Part shown: positions 30,653-38,413 of the stretch, one piece after another
Layout of the letters: each line of letters opens with the position of its first letter
Numbering within the stretch: the stretch's first letter is position 1
Origin: Bythopirellula sp041737835
GTDB taxonomy: Bacteria; Planctomycetota; Planctomycetia; Pirellulales; Lacipirellulaceae
Assembly: GCA_041737835.1 (NCBI GenBank)
Contig: JBGSQY010000057.1
Length of the DNA: 64,000 bases
Reading direction: 5' to 3' (one strand)
The notes under the pieces: generated by a model
What the model saw: the letters and a program-made list of their open reading frames with translations, nothing else
Told to the model about the DNA's origin: nothing
Databases searched by the model: none
Translations under genes and position numbers: made by a program

Positions 30653-32953
30653 CTACAACATATCCCACGGATCGACGTCCACCGCCAAAAAGACCTTGTC
30701 TGGCAGCTTGATTCGCGATGTGGCCTGCTGCACCACGTCGTGCAGTGGTGGCATCGATTCTGCTTGCAATTGGATTTGAAATCGGTACTGATCGCGCAAC
30801 TTGGCGATTGCCGCCACAGCGGGGCCCATCACGCGCACTCTTGGCTGATCGCTCGCCACGGCACGTAGTCCAATGCCAATCTGCTCCGCCACAGCACGCG
30901 TGGTTTCTTCTGCCGGGCCACGAACCACGAGCCGAATCATCGAACCATACGGCGGGTAATGCAGTTGATTGCGAACCGCGAGTTCTTCCACTGCGAACAT
31001 CTCGTAGTCGTGCCGTACCGCCGCGCGGATTGCCAAGTGATCGGGGCTCAAGGTTTGCACCAGCACACGCCCCCCCTTCTCACCCCGGCCGGTCCGTCCC
31101 GCCACTTGCGCGACGAGCTGAAACGTGCGTTCCCCCGCGCGAAAGTCCGGCAAATGCAACGCAGTGTCGGCATTGATCACCCCCACCAGCGTCACGTTGG
31201 GAAAATCCAAACCTTTGGCGATCATCTGCGTCCCTAGCAGGATATCAATTTTGCCTTTATGAAAAGCATCAAGCACGCGCTGATGGCTGCCGTGGCTTTT
31301 CATACTGTCGGTATCCATCCGTTCGCACACATAATCGGGAAACCGTGCATTCACTTCCGCTTCGAGTTTCTGCGTTCCTACACCACCAAAGCGAATCGCC
31401 ACGGAATGGCAATCCGGGCAACTCGCTGGTGGCTCGGTTTGATAATCGCAATAATGGCACCGCGTCACATGTTCTTGGCGATGAAACGTGAGCGGCAATT
31501 CGCAGTGCGGGCACTTGGCCACGTATCCACATGCCGGGCATTGAATGTGCGTGGCAAACCCACGCCGATTCAACAACAAAATCACTTGCCCTTCATCACG
31601 TAGCGCCGCCACCATCGCTTGATGCAACGGCCGGCTGATCGCACCTCGACTATGCCGCGTCTGAGCGGAATCACGCAAATCGACGATCACCACATTGGGC
31701 AACGGCCGATTGGAAACTCGTCGTGGCAAATCGAGCCGCTCGAATTCTCGCAGTTCTGTTCGCTGCCAAGCTTCCAGTGACGGTGTCGCGCTGCCCAGCA
31801 CCAATGGAATCTTCTCCGCGAGCGCCCGTTGCCAGGCCACATCCCGCGCATGATACCGGGGCGTGCTATCCTGCTTGAACGAAGATTCATGCTCTTCGTC
31901 GATCACAATGAGTCCCAAATGCGGCGTCGGTGCAAACACGGCGCTCCGTGCACCGATCACCACCTGCACTTCACCCCGCGAGATCCGTTGCCACTCGCGA
32001 TGACGCTCGACGTGTGTTTGATGGCTGTGCAAAACCGCCACACCGTCGAATCTAGCGCGAAAACGTCGCACCGTTTGGGGCGTCAGACTTATCTCGGGTA
32101 CAAGCACAATCGCTTGCCGACCAAAGCTCACGACACGATCAATCGCTTGCAAATAAACTTCCGTCTTGCCGCTGCCGGTGACGCCATGCAGCACCATGCC
32201 GTGGGCTTCAGATATTTCTAAGGCCGCATGAATTCTATCGAGCGCCTGTTGCTGATCTTCATTGAGTGTTAGCGGTGTTTCACGTTCGGCAAATTCCAGT
32301 TCCGATTCGCCGGAATCGATTCGCTTTTCGCGGGCTTCGATCAAACCTTTCTTAAGCAGCTGTTTGATCGGCGCGACCGTGCAATTGGCCTTCTCCGCGA
32401 GTTGCCGAATCGTGAGAGGGCGTTCGGCCTTCGCCAGAAATTCCAAAGCCTGAGCCTGCTTGGCACTAAGCTTCAAACTTCCCAACTGCTCGCGCACGTC
32501 GTCAGGCACGGAGAGCAAAATGACTTTCCGCGTCCCGGCAAGCTGCCGCACGCCGGCAGGCACCACCGCTTCCAGCACCTCGCCCCAGCTGCATAGATAG
32601 TAGTCGGCCATCCAGCGCGTAAGTCGCAGCATCGCCGGCGACAACAGTGTGGCCGTGTCGACAATCTCCGCGACTGATTTCAGCCGCGCAGGATCAACCG
32701 TCTTCGTGCCCAATGAGACACAGTAGCCAACCACTTTGCGATTGGACCGACCAAACGGCACGCGCACTCGGCGACCGGTCTGCAAATAACGGTCAGGCGA
32801 ATCCTTATCGCACAGAAATTCCGGAACTAAATAATCGTACTCGCCCGCGGCCCCTTCCCCCAACACCACGGTTGCCACCAACCGTTGTTGCCGCGCATCA
32901 ACTTCCCACTCAGCGGGCTCATCGTCGAATAAACTGGTTTGCTTACTTGGCAT
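30653..32953 (-). CDS. priA: Primosomal replication-restart helicase PriA
   Basis: A 766-residue helicase that recognises stalled forks and loads the replisome back. The N-terminal 3'-DNA-binding domain (about 20-130) precedes a winged helix and helicase core with Walker A GVTGSGKTEVYL (about 250-262) and Walker B IDEEHESSFK. The Zn-binding region (about 473-515) shows four Cys pairs: CPACGY, CPHC, CHYC and CPDC. RVMGPAVAAIAKLRDQYR near the end belongs to the C-terminal domain. ATG at 32953. It heads the minus-strand restart cluster and is divergent from nadD across 116 bp. Confidence 0.95.
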   Translation of the reverse strand: MPSKQTSLFDDEPAEWEVDARQQRLVATVVLGEGAAGEYDYLVPEFLCDKDSPDRYLQTGRRVRVPFGRSNRKVVGYCVSLGTKTVDPARLKSVAEIVDTATLLSPAMLRLTRWMADYYLCSWGEVLEAVVPAGVRQLAGTRKVILLSVPDDVREQLGSLKLSAKQAQALEFLAKAERPLTIRQLAEKANCTVAPIKQLLKKGLIEAREKRIDSGESELEFAERETPLTLNEDQQQALDRIHAALEISEAHGMVLHGVTGSGKTEVYLQAIDRVVSFGRQAIVLVPEISLTPQTVRRFRARFDGVAVLHSHQTHVERHREWQRISRGEVQVVIGARSAVFAPTPHLGLIVIDEEHESSFKQDSTPRYHARDVAWQRALAEKIPLVLGSATPSLEAWQRTELREFERLDLPRRVSNRPLPNVVIVDLRDSAQTRHSRGAISRPLHQAMVAALRDEGQVILLLNRRGFATHIQCPACGYVAKCPHCELPLTFHRQEHVTRCHYCDYQTEPPASCPDCHSVAIRFGGVGTQKLEAEVNARFPDYVCERMDTDSMKSHGSHQRVLDAFHKGKIDILLGTQMIAKGLDFPNVTLVGVINADTALHLPDFRAGERTFQLVAQVAGRTGRGEKGGRVLVQTLSPDHLAIRAAVRHDYEMFAVEELAVRNQLHYPPYGSMIRLVVRGPAEETTRAVAEQIGIGLRAVASDQPRVRVMGPAVAAIAKLRDQYRFQIQLQAESMPPLHDVVQQATSRIKLPDKVFLAVDVDPWDML

Positions 32954-33069
32954 GAAATCTCAATATTTAGACCCGCTGCTTGCAGCAGGAGAACATCCTG
33001 AATAAGATCGCGCTCGAGGTTGTTATTATAGAACTCTTTCCCCTTCATCGCAGTCCGCTGTAAAACCCC

Positions 33070-33675
33070 ATGCGTCTCGGCATTTTCGGTGGCAGTTTCG
33101 ATCCCGTGCATCGGGGGCATCTCATTCTGGCGGAGAGTTGCCGTCAACAGGCTCAGCTCGATCGCGTCTGGTTTATCCCGGCTGCGCAACAGCCTTTCAA
33201 ACCAGATGGTCCGCGAACCAACGCCGATGAACGTTTGGCTATGCTGGAACTTGCCCTCGCCGACTACCCCAACTTCGAAATTTCTCGGATTGAACTCGAG
33301 CGCGGCGGCACGAGCTACACGGTCGATACGCTGACAAACATCGCCGCGTTGCACCCGTCGGCTCAACTGTTCCTGTTGATGGGGGCCGATTCACTGGTCG
33401 ACTTCCCACACTGGAAGAATCCTCATGAGATCTGCCAACTGGCCACCCCGCTCGTCGTCAATCGTGCGGGAGAACCGTCACCTAATTTTGTGCCACTCAC
33501 CGAAATTGTCTCAGCTGAAAGATTGGCAGAGATTCTAGCCAATCAAGTTGAAATGCCGCCGATGGAAATCAGCAGCTCGGAAATCAGACAACTCATCGCA
33601 GAGGGCGGAAACTGGGAAGAATTTGTTCCCGTTGCCGTCGCAACATTTATCCACGAACACCACCTATATCAATAA
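33070..33675 (+). CDS. nadD: Nicotinate-nucleotide adenylyltransferase
   Basis: A 201-residue enzyme that adenylates nicotinate mononucleotide to deamido-NAD in NAD synthesis. The nucleotidyltransferase signature GGSFDPVHRGHL is at residues 6-17 and the second family motif ISSSEIRQLI is near residue 175. LFLLMGADSL and WKNPHEI are typical of NadD rather than CoaD. The ATG at 33070 begins directly before the first beta strand. The gene is divergent from priA and converges with a small hypothetical gene across element E. Confidence 0.95.
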   Translation: MRLGIFGGSFDPVHRGHLILAESCRQQAQLDRVWFIPAAQQPFKPDGPRTNADERLAMLELALADYPNFEISRIELERGGTSYTVDTLTNIAALHPSAQLFLLMGADSLVDFPHWKNPHEICQLATPLVVNRAGEPSPNFVPLTEIVSAERLAEILANQVEMPPMEISSSEIRQLIAEGGNWEEFVPVAVATFIHEHHLYQ

Positions 33676-33826
33676 ATTTTTAACAGGAGTTCGCAGAGGA
33701 AACAGAGAAGACGGAACACTAATTATTACTAATCAACACTAAGATAATTTTTATTAGTGTTTATCAGCGAAGATTAGCGTTCTTAATTCCCTCTGCTCTC
33801 TCCGCTACCTCCTGTAAATTTTTTTT
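33675..33826. repeat. Nested inverted repeat element E
   Basis: Outer arms AATTTTTAACAGGAG (33675) and CTCCTGTAAATTTTT (about 33810), middle arms GCAGAGG and CCTCTGC, and an inner AACACTAA/TTAGTGTT hairpin. It lies between two convergent stop codons and could act as a two-way terminator. The middle arms match element D. Confidence 0.8.
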
Positions 33827-34085
33827 ATGCTGCCCGCAAGGCCGAGTCATTCAAACTCGCTGCTAGCAGTGGATGAAGTTCGCCTGACGGCGATTCCGCG
33901 CGCAGGGCGTCGAGCACATCATTAAGTTGCTCGCGATGCGATTGCGTCATGTCGAGCAGTAAACATTTCTTGCCATGAATCAAATAATGCCCACCGCCGG
34001 CACCGTCGAGCACGTCTTCGCGAACTTCGTAACCCGCCGATCGTACGGCTTCGAGAGCAAGTGATAGCAACTTGGCGGCGTTCAT
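33825..34085 (-). CDS. Hypothetical protein, conserved-looking, 86 aa
   Basis: An 86-residue soluble protein that I cannot assign. It begins with an amphipathic helix (MNAAKLLSLALEAVRSAG), then beta-rich sequence with GGGHYLIHGKKCLLLDM, then a helical stretch (SHREQLNDVLDALRAE). A purine-rich AAAGGGAAA sequence lies just before the ATG, supporting the start. The stop codon is provided at the edge of repeat E. It is divergent from the orphan histidine kinase at 34291. The shape suggests a small adaptor or nucleotide-handling protein, but no function can be claimed. Confidence 0.7.
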   Translation of the reverse strand: MNAAKLLSLALEAVRSAGYEVREDVLDGAGGGHYLIHGKKCLLLDMTQSHREQLNDVLDALRAESPSGELHPLLAASLNDSALRAA

Positions 34086-34290
34086 CGGTTTCCCTTTCCA
34101 ACTCGTTTTCTGCTGTGGGGCCGGATTGTATCGGCTTCGGTTTGAGTCGCCCAGGGGAATTCGTCGATACCGTCTACTGAGCTAAGTACCGATATTAAAA
34201 GCAGTTAAAGCGTTCCAGTCAGTCAAAAAGGGCAAGCTACACAAGCCCGGAGACCACGTTTCCCCAACGCCCGCAACCCGAGACGATGCC

Positions 34291-35100
34291 ATGCAAGGCA
34301 GCAATCTGAATCCTCAACAGGAAATCGAACTTCTCAAACGGCAACTACTGCAAGCGCAGCGAATGGCCGCACTGGGGGAACTCGTGGGCACCACCACCCA
34401 CGAATTCAATAATGTGCTGATGACGATCCTCAACTACGCCAAACTCGGCCTGCGTCACAAAGACGAACCGACCCGCGACAAGGCCCTCGAAAAAATTCTG
34501 GCTGCCGCTCAGCGGGCGGAAAAAATCACCAACAGCGTGCTGGGCTTGGCTCGCAATCGCAAAGAGGAGTTTGCCCCCACGCATCTTGACCAACTCATCA
34601 ACGAGTCGTTGATCCTGCTGGAACGCGAATTGCAAAAGTATCGTGTGCAGGTCCGCTGCGAGTTTGCCGAAATCCCGCCGGTTCGGGCGATTGGCAATCA
34701 AATCCAGCAGGTCCTGCTTAATATGATGACCAACGCCCGACAGGCGATGCCTAACGGCGGCGAACTCTTACTGCGATTGGCTCACGACGCAGCCTCTAAC
34801 ACGGTGGAACTTACGATACGCGATACTGGCTCGGGCATACCCCAAGAAAGCCTGCCGAAGATTTTCGATCGCTATTACTCCACTAAGAATGGACCCGACG
34901 AAACGGGCAAGGGAGGCACGGGCGTGGGACTCGCCACTTGCAAAGATATCATCGATGCCCATCAAGGCCGTATCCGTGTGGAAAGCAGCCTCGGTCGCGG
35001 CACAGCGTTCATCATTCGCTTACCAGTAAGCCAGCCGGTCGTAGCACCGACTCTTCCACTACCAAAGCTCGGCGTCCCCTCTGCACTCCCCATATCATAG
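34291..35100 (+). CDS. Orphan cytoplasmic histidine kinase
   Basis: A 269-residue kinase without sensor domain or transmembrane helix. A short N-terminal coiled coil leads to the H-box THEFNNVLMTILNYAKLGLR (H37), of the HEFNN type common in NtrB-like kinases. The HATPase follows, with QQVLLNMMTNARQAMPNGG (N box), DTGSGIP (G1) and GGTGVGLATCKDII (G2). The last 25 residues are Pro-rich. No response regulator is adjacent, so its partner must lie elsewhere or it receives signals through another protein. The 205-bp upstream gap is clean of genes and has a small GGGC/GCCC hairpin at about 34229-34248. Confidence 0.88.
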   Translation: MQGSNLNPQQEIELLKRQLLQAQRMAALGELVGTTTHEFNNVLMTILNYAKLGLRHKDEPTRDKALEKILAAAQRAEKITNSVLGLARNRKEEFAPTHLDQLINESLILLERELQKYRVQVRCEFAEIPPVRAIGNQIQQVLLNMMTNARQAMPNGGELLLRLAHDAASNTVELTIRDTGSGIPQESLPKIFDRYYSTKNGPDETGKGGTGVGLATCKDIIDAHQGRIRVESSLGRGTAFIIRLPVSQPVVAPTLPLPKLGVPSALPIS

Positions 35101-35174
35101 CCGCTTGCGGCAGCCAGTGGTTTTCCCTGCTCATGCCCCGGGCTACCGCATGCGGCTACGAACTTAAACATGCA

Positions 35175-35885
35175 TTAATGATGTGGCTGCGGCGGATTTG
35201 CAATCCGTTCTTGAATATCGAGCAGCATGAGTGTTTCAATCTCGCAGTCCCGCCCCATTGGAATCCAGAACTTAGAAAGCTTGGTGCGGCTCACGCTTTC
35301 ATCAAGACGGCTGGGGATTGAACTGTCAAAGCGAAATGACGCCGCGCCAGCCGTAGCATTTTCTGGCCGCGCGAGGTCTTCAAACTCCTTGTAAACAATC
35401 GCTTCGACAAGCCAACCCCCTTGTTGTGGCACGACGCGAATCTCGGCCCGCCGGCGGACGCTTTGGAGTGTGCTTTCCACCAAGTTGTATCGGCCTACCG
35501 AATCCCTGCGATGTGGCTCAAGCAACGTTCCACCGATCTGTGGGAATGTTTCGATGCGACCTTCCGTCACGACGTTGCCGACCAATTGCACACGATGTTC
35601 TTGATCGACGTCGAAGTAATCATCAACCGTGTCGACAATCAACTCCCAGGTGTAATCCTCGTTCGTCACGGGAATGACAATCGACCGCGACACATTGGGA
35701 TCAGTCGCGGCGGCTTGTTGCACACCTTGCGGCGTTTGAAACAAAGGATTGCCACCACTCCCCGGGGCAACAAATGTTGCACCCCCTGCGGCCACGGTTG
35801 GCGATTGCAACGCGGGCGGCTCGTTATGAAACGAGTGGCAACCCACGGCAATCAGCATTGTCAGGATTATTAAGTGATGGCGCAT
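35175..35885 (-). CDS. Hypothetical lipoprotein
   Basis: A 236-residue exported protein that I do not recognise. Residues 1-16 form a lipoprotein signal peptide with lipobox LIAVGC, so Cys16 should be acylated. A Gly/Ala/Pro linker is followed by a mixed alpha/beta region (about 70-215). ITNEDYTWELIVDTVDDYFD and RRRAEIRVVPQQGGWLVEAIVYKE look like a repeated fold that assembles a short domain. It ends NPPQPHH. The ATG at 35885 is preceded by no strong ribosome site. It converges with the orphan kinase, 74 bp away. A role in envelope structure is only a guess. Confidence 0.75.
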   Translation of the reverse strand: MRHHLIILTMLIAVGCHSFHNEPPALQSPTVAAGGATFVAPGSGGNPLFQTPQGVQQAAATDPNVSRSIVIPVTNEDYTWELIVDTVDDYFDVDQEHRVQLVGNVVTEGRIETFPQIGGTLLEPHRRDSVGRYNLVESTLQSVRRRAEIRVVPQQGGWLVEAIVYKEFEDLARPENATAGAASFRFDSSIPSRLDESVSRTKLSKFWIPMGRDCEIETLMLLDIQERIANPPQPHH

Positions 35886-35922
35886 TCACAGACCTTCAGC
35901 CCAGCGCTTCGATGTGAGCGCA

Positions 35923-36060
35923 TTAGGGCGGCGAATAATCGCCAAACGATGCCAGCACCGCAAGGGCGATCACGATTGCTAGCAGACTGCCAGGCAACTC
36001 AACCAGCTGGTTGCTAAACGACCAATCAATATGTTGCCTCAGCTCCTTTTGCAGCCGCAT
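35923..36060 (-). CDS. Possible small membrane protein, 45 aa
   Basis: A 45-codon frame: a charged amphipathic start (LQKELRQHIDWSF), then one hydrophobic helix (LPGSLLAIVIALAVLASFG), ending in YSPP. It precedes the lipoprotein gene by 37 bp on the same strand. There is no convincing ribosome site. Length and composition suit a small membrane protein but are weak evidence. Confidence 0.3.
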   Translation of the reverse strand: MRLQKELRQHIDWSFSNQLVELPGSLLAIVIALAVLASFGDYSPP

Positions 36061-36159
36061 CTGTAATAAACACTGCAAATACAGGCATTTTTCATAGCGG
36101 CACACTTCTTGCGTTTAGGGCCATCCATCTGTTTTCACAACACCTTCAGGAGAAAAATC

Positions 36160-36279
36160 ATGAAGACTCGCGTCGCCAATCGTACAGGCAAAATCAAATA
36201 TGGCATCCTAGCTTGGTTGATCGGCCTGCCACTCCCTATCGTTCTTATCTTGTTGTTCTATCGCGGTTGCGACTTTTAA
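36160..36279 (+). CDS. Small membrane protein, 39 aa
   Basis: A short but well supported gene. A strong AGGAGA ribosome site lies seven bases before the ATG. The peptide has a basic N-terminus (KTRVANRTGKIKYG), one transmembrane helix (ILAWLIGLPLPIVLILLFY), and a short Cys-containing tail (RGCDF). The next gene, an SDR, starts 15 bp after the stop with its own GAGGA, so the two are likely cotranscribed. Function unknown; the size resembles small stress membrane proteins. Confidence 0.65.
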   Translation: MKTRVANRTGKIKYGILAWLIGLPLPIVLILLFYRGCDF

Positions 36280-36294
36280 TTCACCGAGGAAACG

Positions 36295-37188
36295 ATGGCC
36301 AACAGCTCCAAGCAAGAAGGCAAATCGAGCAAAAAACAGCAGCGTCCTGCTCAAACCCAATCGCGCCAGCCAGGTCGTCAAACTAAGATGCGGCCCGAAC
36401 CGGTCACCATCGTGCCCGAGTTGCGTGGCAGCGATAAGCTCGCCGATCGTGTTGCCCTGATCACCGGTGGTGACAGTGGCATCGGTCGCGCGACGGCCGT
36501 CCTTTTTGCTTGCGAGGGAGCAAAGGTCGCCATCGTTTATCTCGAAGAACAAACCGATGCCGAGGAAACGCTGCGCCTCGTGGAAGAGGAAGGATCCGAA
36601 GGTTTGTTGATCAAAGGCGACATCGGTCGGGAAGCGTTTTGCAAGCAAGCCGTTGAGAAAACGGTTAAGAAATTTGGGCGACTCGATATCCTTGTGAACA
36701 ATGCCGCCGAGCAGCACCCCCAGAAATCGCTTGAGGACATTACCGAAAAGCAGCTCGATGCCACGTTTCGTACGAATATTTATTCGATGGTGTTTTTGTC
36801 GAAAGCCGCCCTGCCGCATCTCAAGAAGCATCAAGGCTCAACGATCATCAACACGACATCGGTCACCGCCTACCGCGGTAGTCCCGGTCTGCTGGACTAT
36901 TCTGCCACGAAAGGCGCGATTGTCAGCTTTACTCGCTCGCTCTCTGGAATGCTCGCCAAAGAAGGCATTCGCGTGAACGCAGTTGCGCCCGGACCGATTT
37001 GGACTCCGCTCATCCCAGCAACGTTCCCCGGTGAAAAAGTGGCCAAGTTCGGCAGCGACACACCACTAGGCCGTGCCGGCGAACCGTGGGAATGCGCCAC
37101 CTGCTTTTTATTCCTGGCATCCCTCGATTCCCAATACATGACCGGCCAAGTGCTCCACCCAAACGGCGGTGAAATCGTCAACGGCTAG
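36295..37188 (+). CDS. SDR family oxidoreductase (YghA/GSP39-like)
   Basis: A 297-residue short-chain dehydrogenase with a 45-residue basic, low-complexity N-terminal extension. The cofactor loop GGDSGIGRATA (residues 58-68), NNAAEQ and the catalytic Y202-x3-K206 (YSATKGAIVS) are intact, with Ser in NTTSVTAYRG. GPIWTPLIPATF is typical of the YghA/general stress protein 39 subgroup, often induced in stationary phase or salt stress. GAGGA precedes the ATG. It follows a 39-aa membrane gene and precedes a DUF421 gene; this trio looks like a stress-response cluster. Substrate unknown. Confidence 0.92.
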   Translation: MANSSKQEGKSSKKQQRPAQTQSRQPGRQTKMRPEPVTIVPELRGSDKLADRVALITGGDSGIGRATAVLFACEGAKVAIVYLEEQTDAEETLRLVEEEGSEGLLIKGDIGREAFCKQAVEKTVKKFGRLDILVNNAAEQHPQKSLEDITEKQLDATFRTNIYSMVFLSKAALPHLKKHQGSTIINTTSVTAYRGSPGLLDYSATKGAIVSFTRSLSGMLAKEGIRVNAVAPGPIWTPLIPATFPGEKVAKFGSDTPLGRAGEPWECATCFLFLASLDSQYMTGQVLHPNGGEIVNG

Positions 37189-37195
37189 TAATCAT

Positions 37196-37233
37196 CCCCC
37201 TCCCCGTACTCGGAGAGGGGCTAGGGGAGGGTC
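37196..37233. repeat. GC-rich palindrome after the SDR gene
   Basis: CCCTCCCC (37198-37205) pairs with GGGGAGGG (37224-37231). An inner GGAGAGGGG block adds further pairing. Possible terminator or dispersed palindrome; no T-run follows. Confidence 0.55.
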
Positions 37234-37272
37234 TTCAGCATTTGTTCAAAACACTCTTTCTAGGACCACGCT

Positions 37273-37953
37273 ATGGATAATCAACAAGATTACTCCTTCG
37301 ATCTCTACCGCATCTTTCTCGGCGAGCATCCCGTCACCTACTTTTTTGAAATCGCTCTACGAGTTTTTCTTGTCTATGCCTTCACGCTCATTTTCCTGCG
37401 CTGGAGCGGCAAACGGACCATGGCTGACATCACCTTTTTCGACTTTGCCATTATCATTGCGCTCGGGTCGGCGGTTGGTGATGGCATGATCTTTCACGAC
37501 GTGCCTCTACTCCATTCATTCGCGGTTGTGGGATTAGTCTTAGGGTTGGAGCGTGCCGTCGCATTGCTGACCGAAACGAACAAGACACTCGAAAAAATTA
37601 TCGAGAGTGAACCCACTTTGATTGTGGAAAATGGAGTTATTTTGCTCGATAAACTCCACGAAGAAACGCTTTCCCGCGACGAACTCTTCGAAAGCCTACG
37701 TGCCGACGGCATCTATCAACTCGGGCAAGTGGCCGTGGCCTATCTCGAACCCTCAGGAAAACTTAGCACGATCAAACGAACTGAAGCCCTACCAGGACTT
37801 TCAGTTCTTCCCGACGGCAAACGGCTGTGCGAATCAACTGACGAACCGATTCTTTGTTGTAAAAAATGCAGCTGCCTCGCCAATCAGCAAGAAAAACAAT
37901 GCGTTCGCTGTGGCGATCACCAGTGGCAACCGGCTACTCTAGCTGATTGCTAG
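37273..37953 (+). CDS. DUF421 (YetF-like) membrane protein with Cys-rich tail
   Basis: A 226-residue protein of the YetF/DUF421 family. Three transmembrane helices (about 23-43, 50-72 and 78-98) carry the family blocks RVFLVYAFTLIFLRWSGKR and ITFFDFAIIIALGSAVGD. The cytoplasmic domain follows (about 105-185, with ESEPTLIVENGVILLD and LFESLRADGIYQL). The last 40 residues add a cysteine cluster (CCKKCSC...CVRCGDHQW) that looks like a zinc ribbon and is not usual for the family. Function of DUF421 is poorly known (stress, spore germination). The 3' end overlaps the next, opposite gene by 20 bp. Confidence 0.88.
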   Translation: MDNQQDYSFDLYRIFLGEHPVTYFFEIALRVFLVYAFTLIFLRWSGKRTMADITFFDFAIIIALGSAVGDGMIFHDVPLLHSFAVVGLVLGLERAVALLTETNKTLEKIIESEPTLIVENGVILLDKLHEETLSRDELFESLRADGIYQLGQVAVAYLEPSGKLSTIKRTEALPGLSVLPDGKRLCESTDEPILCCKKCSCLANQQEKQCVRCGDHQWQPATLADC

Positions 37954-38224
37954 AGTACTCGGATAACGAACTAGCTGTCGAGCTCACAAGCATGAAACAT
38001 GAGCCAGCGACGAAAAGGCTAATAGCAAATGTTTCTAAATGTTTGAAGAAAAAACAGATGCTTCCTACAAAGAACAACGCATTACCTAATAAACCCAAAA
38101 CAACAAACCACCATTCATAGCGATCAAAAAATCGTTTTGTTTTTTCATTACTGCGTCGACTACCCGACCGCTCTTCGCGGCCAGCATTAACTCTTTTCCT
38201 GACAGAGGTGACGGCCTCAACCAT
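37934..38224 (-). CDS. Small membrane protein, YrhK-like
   Basis: A 96-residue protein with a basic N-terminal 30 residues (RKRVNAGREERSGSRRSNEK), then two transmembrane helices: WWFVVLGLLGNALFFVGSI (about 38-56) and FAISLFVAGSCFMLVSS (about 66-84). The pattern of an aromatic start, an internal Asn and a GS turn in each helix resembles YrhK-type domains; the assignment is tentative. The stop codon lies inside the last codons of the DUF421 gene, so the two convergent genes overlap by 20 bp. It lies beyond inverted repeat I, which is on its 5' side. Confidence 0.6.
   Translation of the reverse strand: MVEAVTSVRKRVNAGREERSGSRRSNEKTKRFFDRYEWWFVVLGLLGNALFFVGSICFFFKHLETFAISLFVAGSCFMLVSSTASSLSEYSSNQLE
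37936..37956. terminator. Perfect hairpin at overlapping convergent stops
   Basis: ACTCTAGC-TGATT-GCTAGAGT, an 8-bp stem with a 5-base loop. The plus-strand stop TAG (37951-37953) and the minus-strand stop (37934-37936) fall in or at its edge. It may end transcription from both sides, though no T-run follows. Confidence 0.45.
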
Positions 38225-38245
38225 TTCCGTTGACCCTATAGAAAA

Positions 38246-38403
38246 ACGGCGGAGACGACCGCGAATATCGTGTCATTGACCGGAGATCCCATGATCCCGA
38301 CGTCCCCTCGGACTAGAGAAGATGCGAAAACCTTAGCCTTCATAGGGTTACAACAAACCACGATAACCTGACGCACCTGATCTTCGTGCGGTCGTCTCCG
38401 TCG
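38246..38403. repeat. Inverted repeat element I
   Basis: CGGCGGAGACGACCGC at 38247-38262 pairs with GCGGTCGTCTCCGTCG at 38388-38403 at 15 of 16 positions, with a spacer of about 125 bp. It fills the gap between the YrhK-like gene and the secreted Gly-rich protein gene; no gene is seen there. Confidence 0.65.
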
Positions 38404-38413
38404 AAAAGCCCCG

